A stretch of 9,904 nt of DNA from assembly GCA_017454585.1 (NCBI GenBank), contig JAFTCU010000196.1:1-9904 (forward strand), in the 5' to 3' direction. Position numbers and translations under genes: made by a program. The notes beneath the pieces are model-generated. The model ran no database searches. It saw nothing but the letters and a program-made list of their open reading frames with translations, and had not been told where the DNA came from. The stretch is from Thermoguttaceae bacterium. Its GTDB lineage: Bacteria; Planctomycetota; Planctomycetia; Pirellulales; Thermoguttaceae. Positions 1 through 6,912 of this stretch are shown here, piece by piece. Positions within the stretch are counted from its first letter, which is position 1, and every line of letters starts with the position of its first letter.

Positions 1-2
1 CT

Positions 3-63
3 CGCCGGTCAAGTTAATAAAAGGCTAAGCGGAAAAGATGCAAAGCCATTAACTTGACCGGCG
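3..63. repeat. Perfect 16-bp inverted repeat
   Basis: Positions 3-18 (CGCCGGTCAAGTTAAT) are the exact reverse complement of 48-63. The 29-nt gap contains a further possible GGCT/AGCC pairing (23-26 with 44-47). It lies just downstream of the stop codon of the 85-3903 gene and could serve as a strong hairpin in that transcript or be the end of an intergenic repeat. No T-run can be seen, because the window ends where the leftward transcript would continue. Confidence 0.7.
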
Positions 64-72
64 GGACGCCGG
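58..72 (-). terminator. Short GC hairpin after the 1272-aa gene, possible terminator
   Basis: A 6-bp stem (58-63 with 67-72, CCGGCG/CGCCGG, 3-nt loop) lies 12 nt after the stop codon at 85-87. Read leftwards it is followed by TCAAGTTAATGG, not a proper T-run, so intrinsic termination is doubtful. Its left arm is shared with the larger inverted repeat 3-18/48-63, so the two structures cannot form together. Confidence 0.35.
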
Positions 73-84
73 CCCTCCGGATCT

Positions 85-3000
85 TTATTTCTTCTTCCAG
101 ACCATCAGCCCGCCAAAGCCCAGCGCGAGGAGCAGCCACGTGGCCGGTTCCGGAACATCACCTCCCGGCCCGGGTCCAGGAGGAACAACGCCCATCATCG
201 CGACGATGGAACCGTTCTGGGGCATCAGACTCCAAACCTTCGCAGAATCATCCGAGAGGAAATTCGCCAGTTCCTCGGCGATGTCCTCAAGGGCCGTTTG
301 ACCGTTCACCAACGCACCGTCTTCGATCCGCATGAGCGTGACGACCGTGTCCTCCGGCACGTTTTCGGTCGGAATGTAGATTTCGCCGTCGATCGAGAAA
401 TCGCCCAGGAGCCTGAGCCCTTCCTGATCAAGCTGGTTGAGCCACGCGCCGCTGAACGTAATGTCGCCGCCCGCCGTGCCGTTCATGACCGCCGAGACGC
501 CGTTCTGAACTTCCAGACCGTTGACCGTGCCGCTCAGGTTCAAATCACCGGCGGAAACGATCAGGTTCGACGAGACCACGCAGGAATCACCGACCGTGAG
601 CGTGCCCGGGCCGGTTTTCGTCAGGCTGAAATTACTCGCTGCGACCGAACCGGCAAGCGTGGCGTTTTGGCCGTCCGCGACGTTGATCGTCGCGTCGGCG
701 CCAAGCGTCACGGCACCGCTCAAGGTTCCATCGGTCAGGAAATTCACCGCGCCGGCGTTAGAAACTCCAGTTCCGCTGATCGTCAAGGGATTGGCGATCG
801 TCGCGCCATTGGCGATTTCCAGCGTCGCACCGTCCTTCACCGTGACGGTCTTGCCAGCGTTTCCAAGCGTCCCGGCTTCCGAAAGCCGCAGCGTTCCGGC
901 GTTCACGTTGGTCGCGAGGTTGTACGTGTTCGCTTTCGTGAAGTTCAGAACGCCCGCGCCCTCTTTGGTGATGGACGTCATTCCCCAGTTTGCCGTGGAC
1001 TTGACGACCGCGTTCAAATCGAGCTGGGCGCCCTCCATGACCTGGATCCCTTTCGTTGTACCACTATCCCGACGGAACTCGAAATCGACGGCGTTGGCGT
1101 TGATCTCGCTCACGTTCCCGTATTCGTCGCTCGGGTTCACGATGATGTTCCCGTCAAACAGGAAATTCCCGTAATCGTTGGAGCCGTTCCCCAGGCCGGT
1201 CAGCGTACCGCCGTAGAAAGTCACGGGGCCGGTGGTCAGGTGATTGTTCGGAATGTTGCTGATCAGCTCGCCGCCGTAAAGCGTGTAAGAGTTGATATGC
1301 GCCGCCTGTTTTGGGTTATTAAGGTACTCGACCGCCGCGCCCTGGTAAACCTCCACGTCGCTTGAGGTCGGGAAAACAAGCGCCTGGAATTCCGCACTTT
1401 GTGCGCTCGGGTCCTTAACGTAAATCTGGATCTTGCCTTCCTGGATCTTCACGCTTTCAAGGGTTTGGCTGCTGTAATTCCCCGACATGCGGACGGTCCC
1501 CGCGCCGGTTTTCACCAAAGAAATATTCTCGCCGGTCTGGTAATTGGCCAGATCCCACGACTCGCCGGCCCCGGCGTTCAGCTCGATCGTGCCCGACGGG
1601 GTGAAAACTTCTTCCTCAGCCGCCGCGAATTTCATCGTGCCAACGTCCGTCTTGAGGCGCAGCGTGCCGCCGTCCAGCTTCACGTTATTCCCGTTTGCGC
1701 CACCCAGAGCGTTAGCGGAAGCCGCTTCCAGAACGCCTTCCTGAATGACCACGCCTTTGAGCGAGTTTTTCTCCGCCGCGGTCGCGATGGAAAGGGTCCC
1801 CGCGCCGGTCTTCGTCAGCGTGCTGGCGTTCGTCTTGCCCCAGAGTTCGTTAGTGATCTGGCCGGTCTTGTTTTCCGCAACGTTGACCGTTGAGTCGGTG
1901 TTAAGCGTGATGATGCCGTCAAGCGTGGAATTCGCCGTGAAATTCAGCGCGCCGGCGTACGTCGTCACGTCTTCGACGGTCGTGGAAACCCCAGCTCCGT
2001 TAAGGGTGATCGCGTTGGAGTGCGTCTTCTCGTTGGCGATTTCCAGCGTCGCGCCGTCTTTCACGGTCGTGGTTTTGCTGGCATTGCCCAGAGTCCCGGC
2101 TTCCGCGAGTTTCAGCGTTCCTTCGTTCACGTTGGTCGGAAGATTGTAAACGTTCTCTTTCGTGAAGACCAAAAGGCCGCCGCCCAATTTGTTGATGTAA
2201 GTGACGCCGCCGGTAAACGCCGAGGTGATCACCGCGTTCACGTTGAGCTGCGCCCCCTCTTTGACCTGGATCGCTTTCGTCGCGCTGCCGTTGCGGAAGC
2301 TGAAATCGACTTTAGACGCATTGATGTTGCTCACGCCGCCGTTGATGTCGCTCTGGTATGCGGTCAGGTTGCCGTCAAAAAGGAAACTTCCGTAGGAGGA
2401 GCCTTCCCCAACGCCGGTCAGCGTACCGCCGTAAAGCCCGATGTGACCGGCCGTCAGGTGGGTGCCTTCAATGTTGCTGATCAGCTCGCCGCCGTAGATC
2501 GAGTAAGGGCAAATGTTGTTGAAATCCTGCGAGTTTTTAAGATACTCGACCGATGCGCCCTCGTGGATCTGAACATTCGTGTAGGCCGGGAACACGCGCG
2601 CCTGTTCTGCCGTATCACCGTAAATCTGGATCCTGCCTTCCCGGATCTCCGCACTGTTCAGTGCGCCGCCGCTGTAATTCCCGGTCATGCGGACGGTTCC
2701 CTCGCCGGTTTTCACGAATTTAATATTCTGACCAGTCTGGTAATTGGCCAGATCCCACGATTCACCAGCCGCGGCGTTTACCTCGATCGTTCCCGAGGGA
2801 TTATCCGTCGCAAACGTCATCGTGCCGACGTTCGTCTTGAGGCGCAGCGTACCACCGGCCATTTTGACGTTGTTCCCGCCCAGCGCGTTGGCCGAGGCCG
2901 CTTCCAGAACGCCCTGCTGAACGACCACGCCCTTGATGGAGTTCATACCATCCTTGGTGGAAATGGAGAGGGTCCCCGCGCCGGTCTTCGTCAGGGTGTT

Positions 3001-3903
3001 CGCCTGGGATTTTCCCCAGAGCTGGTTCGTGATCTTGCTTGTATAGTTGGGTTGGACGTAAATCGTGGAATCCGCGTTGAGCGTCAGGTTGCCGGTAAAC
3101 GTAATGTTTCCGTAGATCCGCAGCGCGGCCGTATTGTTCCCCACGCCGGTGCCGGCGAACTCGATGGTGTTGCCGACGGTTTGCGTCTCATTGAAATAGA
3201 GCGACGTGCCGGGATTCACATACACGTGCGCGGAACCAAGCGCGGTCGATTTGTTGGAAACCAGCATACCGCCCTCAATGTCGATCCGGTTATTGGCGGT
3301 AAAGCCGTAGTTATTGCCGGAAAGGGTCTGCGTGTTCGTGCCGACTTTTTTCAGGTTGAAATTGCTCTGGCCGCCAATATTAATGCCCCACGTGACGATG
3401 TTCCCAGCGAAATGGTGACCGTTCGCGCCGTCATAATTGGCCGTATCCGTCCCTAGGACGAGCGTACAGGTTTGGACTTTCGTGCCGTTGCTCGTGCGGA
3501 TAGTGCCGGTGCCGTTCAGAACACTGTAGTGGAATTCGATGGGGCTGGCCGCGTCCGGGTCCGTCAAGATCAGCTGGCCGTTTTGTTCGACTCTCATTTC
3601 CAGATCATTTCCGGCCCCTTTGACCATGTTCGGACCGCCCATGACCCAGAACTGACCGGACGTTCCGGTTAATTTCAGGACGCCTGAAAAACCGGTCAGT
3701 GAGCCGGTATAAGCGACGGGATTCTGCCCCTGCCCGTTCTGGATGATCGTGCCCGTACCGGTAAAGACCGACGCTTTGTTCGCATCCGAAACCGTGTAGG
3801 AATCCTGTCCGGTATCGTTCCCATCGACGACCACAGACGCACGGGCCGCTGAAGCGAAAAGAATCAATGAACTCAAAAACAGGCAAAACGATGTGTAACG
3901 CAT
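85..3903 (-). CDS. Secreted PATR beta-strand-repeat protein with PEP-CTERM sorting tail (1272 aa)
   Basis: Residues 1-22 are a signal peptide (MRYTSFCLFLSSLILFASAARA, cut before SVVV). The body is rich in G, N, T and V, with recurring LTKTGAGTL...GVLEAASANALG...GGTLRL units typical of autotransporter-associated beta-strand (PATR) repeats, which fold as right-handed beta-helices. Two long modules follow each other, residues 304-695 and 696-1093, and a partial third starts at L1094. After a Pro/Gly linker the C-terminus (1250-1272) has VPEPATW, a hydrophobic helix and WKKK, the PEP-CTERM tail recognised by exosortase-type systems. There is no autotransporter beta-barrel, so the protein is probably exported by Sec, then processed and retained at the envelope or released into the matrix. 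No catalytic motif is visible; an adhesive or structural surface role is inference. The ATG start is supported by the signal peptide and by alignment with the paralogue at 4257-6542, though its ribosome site is weak (GGGG about 8 nt upstream). Own promoter at 3948-3975. Confidence 0.9.
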   Translation of the reverse strand: MRYTSFCLFLSSLILFASAARASVVVDGNDTGQDSYTVSDANKASVFTGTGTIIQNGQGQNPVAYTGSLTGFSGVLKLTGTSGQFWVMGGPNMVKGAGNDLEMRVEQNGQLILTDPDAASPIEFHYSVLNGTGTIRTSNGTKVQTCTLVLGTDTANYDGANGHHFAGNIVTWGINIGGQSNFNLKKVGTNTQTLSGNNYGFTANNRIDIEGGMLVSNKSTALGSAHVYVNPGTSLYFNETQTVGNTIEFAGTGVGNNTAALRIYGNITFTGNLTLNADSTIYVQPNYTSKITNQLWGKSQANTLTKTGAGTLSISTKDGMNSIKGVVVQQGVLEAASANALGGNNVKMAGGTLRLKTNVGTMTFATDNPSGTIEVNAAAGESWDLANYQTGQNIKFVKTGEGTVRMTGNYSGGALNSAEIREGRIQIYGDTAEQARVFPAYTNVQIHEGASVEYLKNSQDFNNICPYSIYGGELISNIEGTHLTAGHIGLYGGTLTGVGEGSSYGSFLFDGNLTAYQSDINGGVSNINASKVDFSFRNGSATKAIQVKEGAQLNVNAVITSAFTGGVTYINKLGGGLLVFTKENVYNLPTNVNEGTLKLAEAGTLGNASKTTTVKDGATLEIANEKTHSNAITLNGAGVSTTVEDVTTYAGALNFTANSTLDGIITLNTDSTVNVAENKTGQITNELWGKTNASTLTKTGAGTLSIATAAEKNSLKGVVIQEGVLEAASANALGGANGNNVKLDGGTLRLKTDVGTMKFAAAEEEVFTPSGTIELNAGAGESWDLANYQTGENISLVKTGAGTVRMSGNYSSQTLESVKIQEGKIQIYVKDPSAQSAEFQALVFPTSSDVEVYQGAAVEYLNNPKQAAHINSYTLYGGELISNIPNNHLTTGPVTFYGGTLTGLGNGSNDYGNFLFDGNIIVNPSDEYGNVSEINANAVDFEFRRDSGTTKGIQVMEGAQLDLNAVVKSTANWGMTSITKEGAGVLNFTKANTYNLATNVNAGTLRLSEAGTLGNAGKTVTVKDGATLEIANGATIANPLTISGTGVSNAGAVNFLTDGTLSGAVTLGADATINVADGQNATLAGSVAASNFSLTKTGPGTLTVGDSCVVSSNLIVSAGDLNLSGTVNGLEVQNGVSAVMNGTAGGDITFSGAWLNQLDQEGLRLLGDFSIDGEIYIPTENVPEDTVVTLMRIEDGALVNGQTALEDIAEELANFLSDDSAKVWSLMPQNGSIVAMMGVVPPGPGPGGDVPEPATWLLLALGFGGLMVWKKK
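625..2994 (-). repeat. Two long tandem protein modules inside the 1272-aa gene
   Basis: The LTKTG motif recurs at residues 304, 696 and 1094, which defines a 392-residue module (DNA 1819-2994) and a 398-residue module (DNA 625-1818). Shared landmarks in order are GVLEAASANALGG, GTLRLKT, AGESWDLANYQTG, VKTG.GTVRM, YGGELISNI, YGGTLTG, FLFDGN, GAQL, TNVN.GTL and GNA.KT. At DNA level the two modules have diverged clearly and differ by small indels, so this duplication is older than the exchange between module 1 and the neighbouring paralogue. Confidence 0.85.
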
Positions 3904-3947
3904 TTTTTAACCCCATTTGGAATTTAAACCATTATTTCATTTAGAAT

Positions 3948-3975
3948 ATTATACGCCAAGGGGGCGGAATGTCAA
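3948..3975 (-). promoter_or_regulatory. Consensus sigma-70 promoter of the 1272-aa gene
   Basis: Read on the minus strand, a perfect -35 TTGACA (3970-3975) is followed after 16 nt by a perfect -10 TATAAT (3948-3953). The -10 ends 44 nt before the ATG. Upstream of the -35 a T-rich tract (the A-rich plus-strand stretch about 3976-4022) resembles an UP element. The same arrangement recurs in front of the paralogous gene. Confidence 0.8.
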
Positions 3976-4075
3976 CAAAAAAAGCCAAAATTCGAGAAAA
4001 AAACAAAAATTTTCCAAAAAACCACCCAGAGAAAAACGTTTTTGGCTAAAGACCAGTCCAGTCGCGCTTCAACCC

Positions 4076-4199
4076 TTTATTTAAACACGGATTTTCACGG
4101 ATTAAAAAGATTAAAAGGATTTCTTCAGAAAAGACTCCTCATTTTTTTTAAAAATCTGTGTAAATCCTTTTCATCCGTGTAAATCCGTGTTTAAATAAA
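4076..4199. repeat. Long nested inverted repeat built on CACGGAT units
   Basis: Positions 4076-4102 pair with 4173-4199 over 27 bp with one mismatch (4095 against 4180). Inside it 4113-4122 pairs perfectly with 4162-4171 (AAAAGGATTT/AAATCCTTTT). Each arm contains CACGGAT or its complement twice. Intergenic repeats of the type ACACGGATTT...ACACGGAT occur in many bacteria; here the two copies form one structure of about 124 nt. It lies between the terminator of one gene and the promoter of the next, with no coding content. Whether it is a mobile REP- or MITE-like unit cannot be settled from one copy. Confidence 0.75.
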
Positions 4200-4202
4200 A
4201 TG

Positions 4203-4235
4203 AGGCGGCGGGACGCGTTCTCTGTTCCGCCGCCT
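4203..4235 (-). terminator. Intrinsic terminator of the 761-aa gene
   Basis: A 12-pair GC-rich stem (4203-4214 with 4224-4235, 9-nt loop) starts 21 nt after the stop codon. Read leftwards the stem has one A-C mismatch (at plus-strand 4212/4226) and is followed by TCATTTTATTT. On the plus strand the mismatch is a G-U wobble and the stem is followed by TTTT, so it could work in both directions. Confidence 0.65.
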
Positions 4236-4256
4236 TTTACCCTTTGGGAAGACTTC

Positions 4257-6542
4257 TTATTTCGTCATTCTCTTCTTCCAGATCATCAACCCGCCGAATC
4301 CAAGCGCGAGCAGAAGCCACGCCGACGGTTCCGGGACAGCGTTTCGGTCGTACGTCGCGGTGATGGCGTAGAGGCCGCTCGGAAGCAGCTCGTAGGCCAG
4401 ATCCGTGAAAATCGTGGAACGGACGTACTTTTCGATGAAATCGCTCTCGGGAGTGTAACCCGTCCCCACGGCGCGGGACAAAATGGCCGTAACGCGGTCG
4501 CCGTTGGTCAGGCTGTACGTGTCCGCCAGCTCCAGGTAAATCAGACCGTCGTTCAGATTCAGGTCTCCCGTGACGACGAGCGAGTCGTTCTGATCCGGTT
4601 CCGTGCCGGCGACTTCCATCAGAAGGATCGAGTTACCGGAACTGAGCGTAAACGCGCCGCCGACCGTTGCCGCGCCGGGGGAATTGCCCGGTGAAAAAAT
4701 CGCGTCCTGAACCGTGATCCCGCCCGTTGTGTTGCCTATAAAATCGACCTGGCCCGCGGAAACGATCAGGTCTTTCACGTCAAAGAGGCTTTGCGACGCG
4801 TCGATTTTCAGCGTTCCCGCGCCGGTTTTCGTCAGGTCGAAGGAACTGCCCGAGACCGAGCCGGTGAGTTTTCCGATCTTGCCGTCCGCGACGTTGATCG
4901 AGGCGTTCGCGCCAAGCGTCACGGCTCCGGAAAGCGTTGCGTCCGAGGTGAAATTCACCGCGCCTGCGTTAGAAACGCCCGTTCCGCTGATCGTCAGGGG
5001 GTTGGCGACCGTCGTGCCGTTGGCGATTTCCAGTGTCGCGCCTCTCGCGACCGTCACGGTCTTGCTGGCATTGCCCAGAGTCCCGGCTTCGGAAAGCCGC
5101 AGCGTTCCTTCGTTCACGTTGGTCGGGAGATTGTAAACGTTCGCTTTCGTGAAGACCAAAAGGCCGCCGCCCAGTTTCGTGATGTGGCTGACGCCGTCGG
5201 TAAATGCCGAGGTGATCACCGCGTTCAGGTTGAGCTGCGCGCCCGGTTTGACCTGGATCGCTTTCGTCGCTCTGCCGTTGCGGAAGCTGAAATCGACTTT
5301 AGACGCATTGATGTTGCTCACTCCGCCGTTGATGTCGCTCTGGTATGCGGTCAGGTTGCCGTCAAAAAGGAAGTTTCCGTAGTTGGAGCCGTCCCCAACA
5401 CCGGTCAGCGTACCGCCGTAAAGCCCCAGGTGACCGGCCGTCAGGTGGGAACCTTCGATATTACTGATCAGTTCGCCGCCGTAGATCGAGTAAGGGCAAA
5501 TGTTGTTGAAATCCTGCGAGTTTTTAAGATACTCGACCGATGCGCCCTCGCGGATCTGAACATTCGTGTAGGCCGGGAACACGCGCGCCTGTTCTGCCGT
5601 ATCACCGTAAATCTGGATCTTGCCTTCCCGGATCTCCGCACTGTTCAGTGCGCCGCCGCTGTAATTCCCGGTCATGCGGACGGTCCCCTCGCCGGTTTTC
5701 ACGAAATTGATCATCGAGCCGGTCTGGTATTTTTCCAAATCCCACGACTCGCCCGCCGCGGCATTTACCTCGATCGTTCCATTCGGGGTGTAATCGCCCG
5801 AGGCCGCAGCATAATTGATCCCGCCAATGGCCTGATCGAGCCGGAGGGTCCCGCCGTTGAGTTTTACGTTTTTCGCCCCGAGCGCGGTGGCCGAGGCCGC
5901 TTCCAGAACGCCGCCCTGGATCTCCACGTTGACCAGACCGCTGCTGTTATTGCCCGAGAGGATCTGCGTGTTCGTGCCGACTTTTATGAGGTTAAAATGG
6001 CTTTTCCTACTGCCAGAGATGTCCCAATCGCGGATGTTTCCAGAGAAATCGTTACCGTATTGGGGGGCGTAATTTGCCGTATCCGTTCCGAGAACGAGCG
6101 TACAGGTTTGGACTTTCGTGCCGTTGCTCGTGCGGACCGTACCGGTGCCGTTCAGGACGCTGAAACGATAGGTGATGGGATTGGCCTCGTCCGGATCGTT
6201 GAAAACCAGCGAGGCGTTGCTCGCGGCGACGTTCATCTCCAGGTCCTTGCCTTCCCCTTTGACGAGGTTCGGACCGCTCAGGAGCCAGAACTCCCCGGTC
6301 GTTCTCGTGAGGCGCAGAACACCGGAAAAGCCGGTAAAAGAACCCGTATATTTGGCAGGATTCACCGCAGACCCGGTCTGAATGATCGTCCCGGTCCCGG
6401 TAAAGACGGCGGCGGCATCCGTCGAGTCCGAAACGGTATAGGAATCCCCTTTTTCGACCCCATTCACGATCACAGCCGCGCGGGCGGTCCCGGCGAACAA
6501 AACGAGCAAACTCAAAAAAAGGCAAAACAATGAATGACGCAT
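4257..6542 (-). CDS. Secreted PATR beta-strand-repeat protein with PEP-CTERM tail, shorter paralogue (761 aa)
   Basis: This is a paralogue of the 85-3903 gene. The ATG at 6542 is chosen over an upstream in-frame GTG (6551) because MRHSLFCLFLSLLVLFAG aligns with the paralogue's first residues and an AGGTG ribosome site (6549-6553) precedes it. Residues 1-22 are a signal peptide. The N-terminal domain shares TSNGTKVQTCTLVLGTD and GTNTQ.LSGNN with the paralogue. A single long repeat module follows (about residues 195-569), then a last PATR unit from L570 and a distinct C-terminal part with FSPGNSPGAATVGG, a motif common near the end of autotransporter passenger helices. The tail (736-761) has VPEPSAW, a hydrophobic stretch and WKKR, so it is a PEP-CTERM sorting signal. 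No beta-barrel or catalytic motif is seen. It is likely a surface or matrix protein. It has its own promoter (6586-6613) and terminator (4203-4235). Confidence 0.9.
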   Translation of the reverse strand: MRHSLFCLFLSLLVLFAGTARAAVIVNGVEKGDSYTVSDSTDAAAVFTGTGTIIQTGSAVNPAKYTGSFTGFSGVLRLTRTTGEFWLLSGPNLVKGEGKDLEMNVAASNASLVFNDPDEANPITYRFSVLNGTGTVRTSNGTKVQTCTLVLGTDTANYAPQYGNDFSGNIRDWDISGSRKSHFNLIKVGTNTQILSGNNSSGLVNVEIQGGVLEAASATALGAKNVKLNGGTLRLDQAIGGINYAAASGDYTPNGTIEVNAAAGESWDLEKYQTGSMINFVKTGEGTVRMTGNYSGGALNSAEIREGKIQIYGDTAEQARVFPAYTNVQIREGASVEYLKNSQDFNNICPYSIYGGELISNIEGSHLTAGHLGLYGGTLTGVGDGSNYGNFLFDGNLTAYQSDINGGVSNINASKVDFSFRNGRATKAIQVKPGAQLNLNAVITSAFTDGVSHITKLGGGLLVFTKANVYNLPTNVNEGTLRLSEAGTLGNASKTVTVARGATLEIANGTTVANPLTISGTGVSNAGAVNFTSDATLSGAVTLGANASINVADGKIGKLTGSVSGSSFDLTKTGAGTLKIDASQSLFDVKDLIVSAGQVDFIGNTTGGITVQDAIFSPGNSPGAATVGGAFTLSSGNSILLMEVAGTEPDQNDSLVVTGDLNLNDGLIYLELADTYSLTNGDRVTAILSRAVGTGYTPESDFIEKYVRSTIFTDLAYELLPSGLYAITATYDRNAVPEPSAWLLLALGFGGLMIWKKRMTK

Positions 6543-6548
6543 TCTTGA

Positions 6549-6553
6549 CACCT
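6549..6553 (-). promoter_or_regulatory. Ribosome-binding site fixing the start of the 761-aa gene
   Basis: On the minus strand AGGTG lies 6 nt before the ATG at 6542. It overlaps the alternative GTG start at 6551, which argues against that start. Confidence 0.6.
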
Positions 6554-6585
6554 ACGGGAAATTAATCACTAATATCATATCAATT

Positions 6586-6613
6586 ATTATACGTCAGATG
6601 GCCGGTTTGTCAA
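6586..6613 (-). promoter_or_regulatory. Consensus sigma-70 promoter of the 761-aa gene
   Basis: Read on the minus strand, TTGACA (6608-6613) and TATAAT (6586-6591) are separated by 16 nt. The -10 ends 43 nt before the ATG. A T-rich tract (plus strand 6614-6644, A-rich) lies upstream of the -35. Box sequences, spacer length, the CG just before the -10 and the GTTGACA context all match the promoter at 3948-3975. Confidence 0.8.
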
Positions 6614-6660
6614 CAAAAAAAACAAATATTTCTGAAAAAAAGGATGAGATTCTACTCTGT

Positions 6661-6823
6661 GGGGACGACGCTTCCAGCGTCGTCAGATGTGTAACGGACT
6701 CCTGCGGGGACGATGCTTCCAGCGTCGTCAGATGTATAACGGACTCCTGCGGGGACGACGCTTCCAGCGTCGTCAGATGTATAACGGACTCCTGCGGGGA
6801 CGACGCTTCCAGCGTCGTCAGAT
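6661..6823 (+). repeat. 45-bp direct repeats, 3.6 copies, each with a hairpin
   Basis: Units start at 6661, 6706, 6751 and 6796 (the last one partial). Each begins GGGGACGACGCTTCCAGCG and contains a 9-bp palindrome around TCC (GACGACGCT/AGCGTCGTC). Copy 2 has one wobble change (GACGATGCT). The linkers between the palindromes are nearly identical. This is intergenic DNA between the end of holB and the promoter of the 761-aa gene. Confidence 0.9.
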
Positions 6824-6869
6824 TTTATTGAGGTTTTCTTAACGACGCTGGAAGCGTCGTCTCCGCAGG
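6791..6869 (-). terminator. 28-bp inverted repeat at the junction of the two arrays, possible terminator for holB
   Basis: Positions 6791-6818 pair with 6842-6869 with a single mismatch (loop 6819-6841). In the leftward transcript from holB this would form a very stable hairpin. There is no T-run after it in that direction, so it may block readthrough or protect the 3' end rather than act as a classical intrinsic terminator. Confidence 0.4.
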
Positions 6870-6912
6870 CTGGAAGCGTCGTCTCCGTAGGGTGGAAGCG
6901 TCGTCCCCGCTA
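6842..6912 (-). repeat. 22-bp repeats in opposite orientation to the 45-bp array
   Basis: Three units of 22 bp (6847-6868, 6869-6890, 6891-6912) read GCTGGAAGCGTCGTCTCCG or close variants, which is the complement of the 45-bp array's core. Only the first has the full palindrome (6842-6849 with 6853-6860). The stop codon of holB (6910-6912) lies inside the last unit, so the array abuts the gene exactly. Confidence 0.85.

Larger units (their letters stand above)
3904..4256. other. Gene-free interval with promoter, long hairpin and terminator
   Basis: This 353-nt stretch has no credible reading frame. From right to left it holds the terminator hairpin of the 761-aa gene (4203-4235), a long imperfect inverted repeat (4076-4199), a small AT-rich palindrome AAAAACGTTTTT (4032-4043), an A-rich tract and the promoter of the 1272-aa gene. 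Confidence 0.8.

Noticed and set aside
2020..3456. Long plus-strand reading frame (478 codons) opposite the 1272-aa gene, and a similar 580-codon frame at 4791-6533
   Set aside because: Both are antisense to genes with clear signal peptides, repeats and sorting tails. Their translations are Arg/Val-rich, low in recognisable motifs, and similar to each other only because the sense genes are paralogues.
85..6542. Classical type V autotransporters
   Set aside because: Passenger-like repeats are present but there is no C-terminal beta-barrel; both proteins end in a PEP-CTERM tail instead.
6661..6823. CRISPR-like array
   Set aside because: The segments between the palindromes are practically identical from unit to unit, so there are no distinct spacers, and no cas genes are nearby.
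6598..6831. Small frame encoding repeated GDDASSVVRC units
   Set aside because: Its ATG lies in the promoter spacer of the divergent gene, it has no ribosome site, and the repeated peptide arises because the 45-bp unit is a multiple of three.
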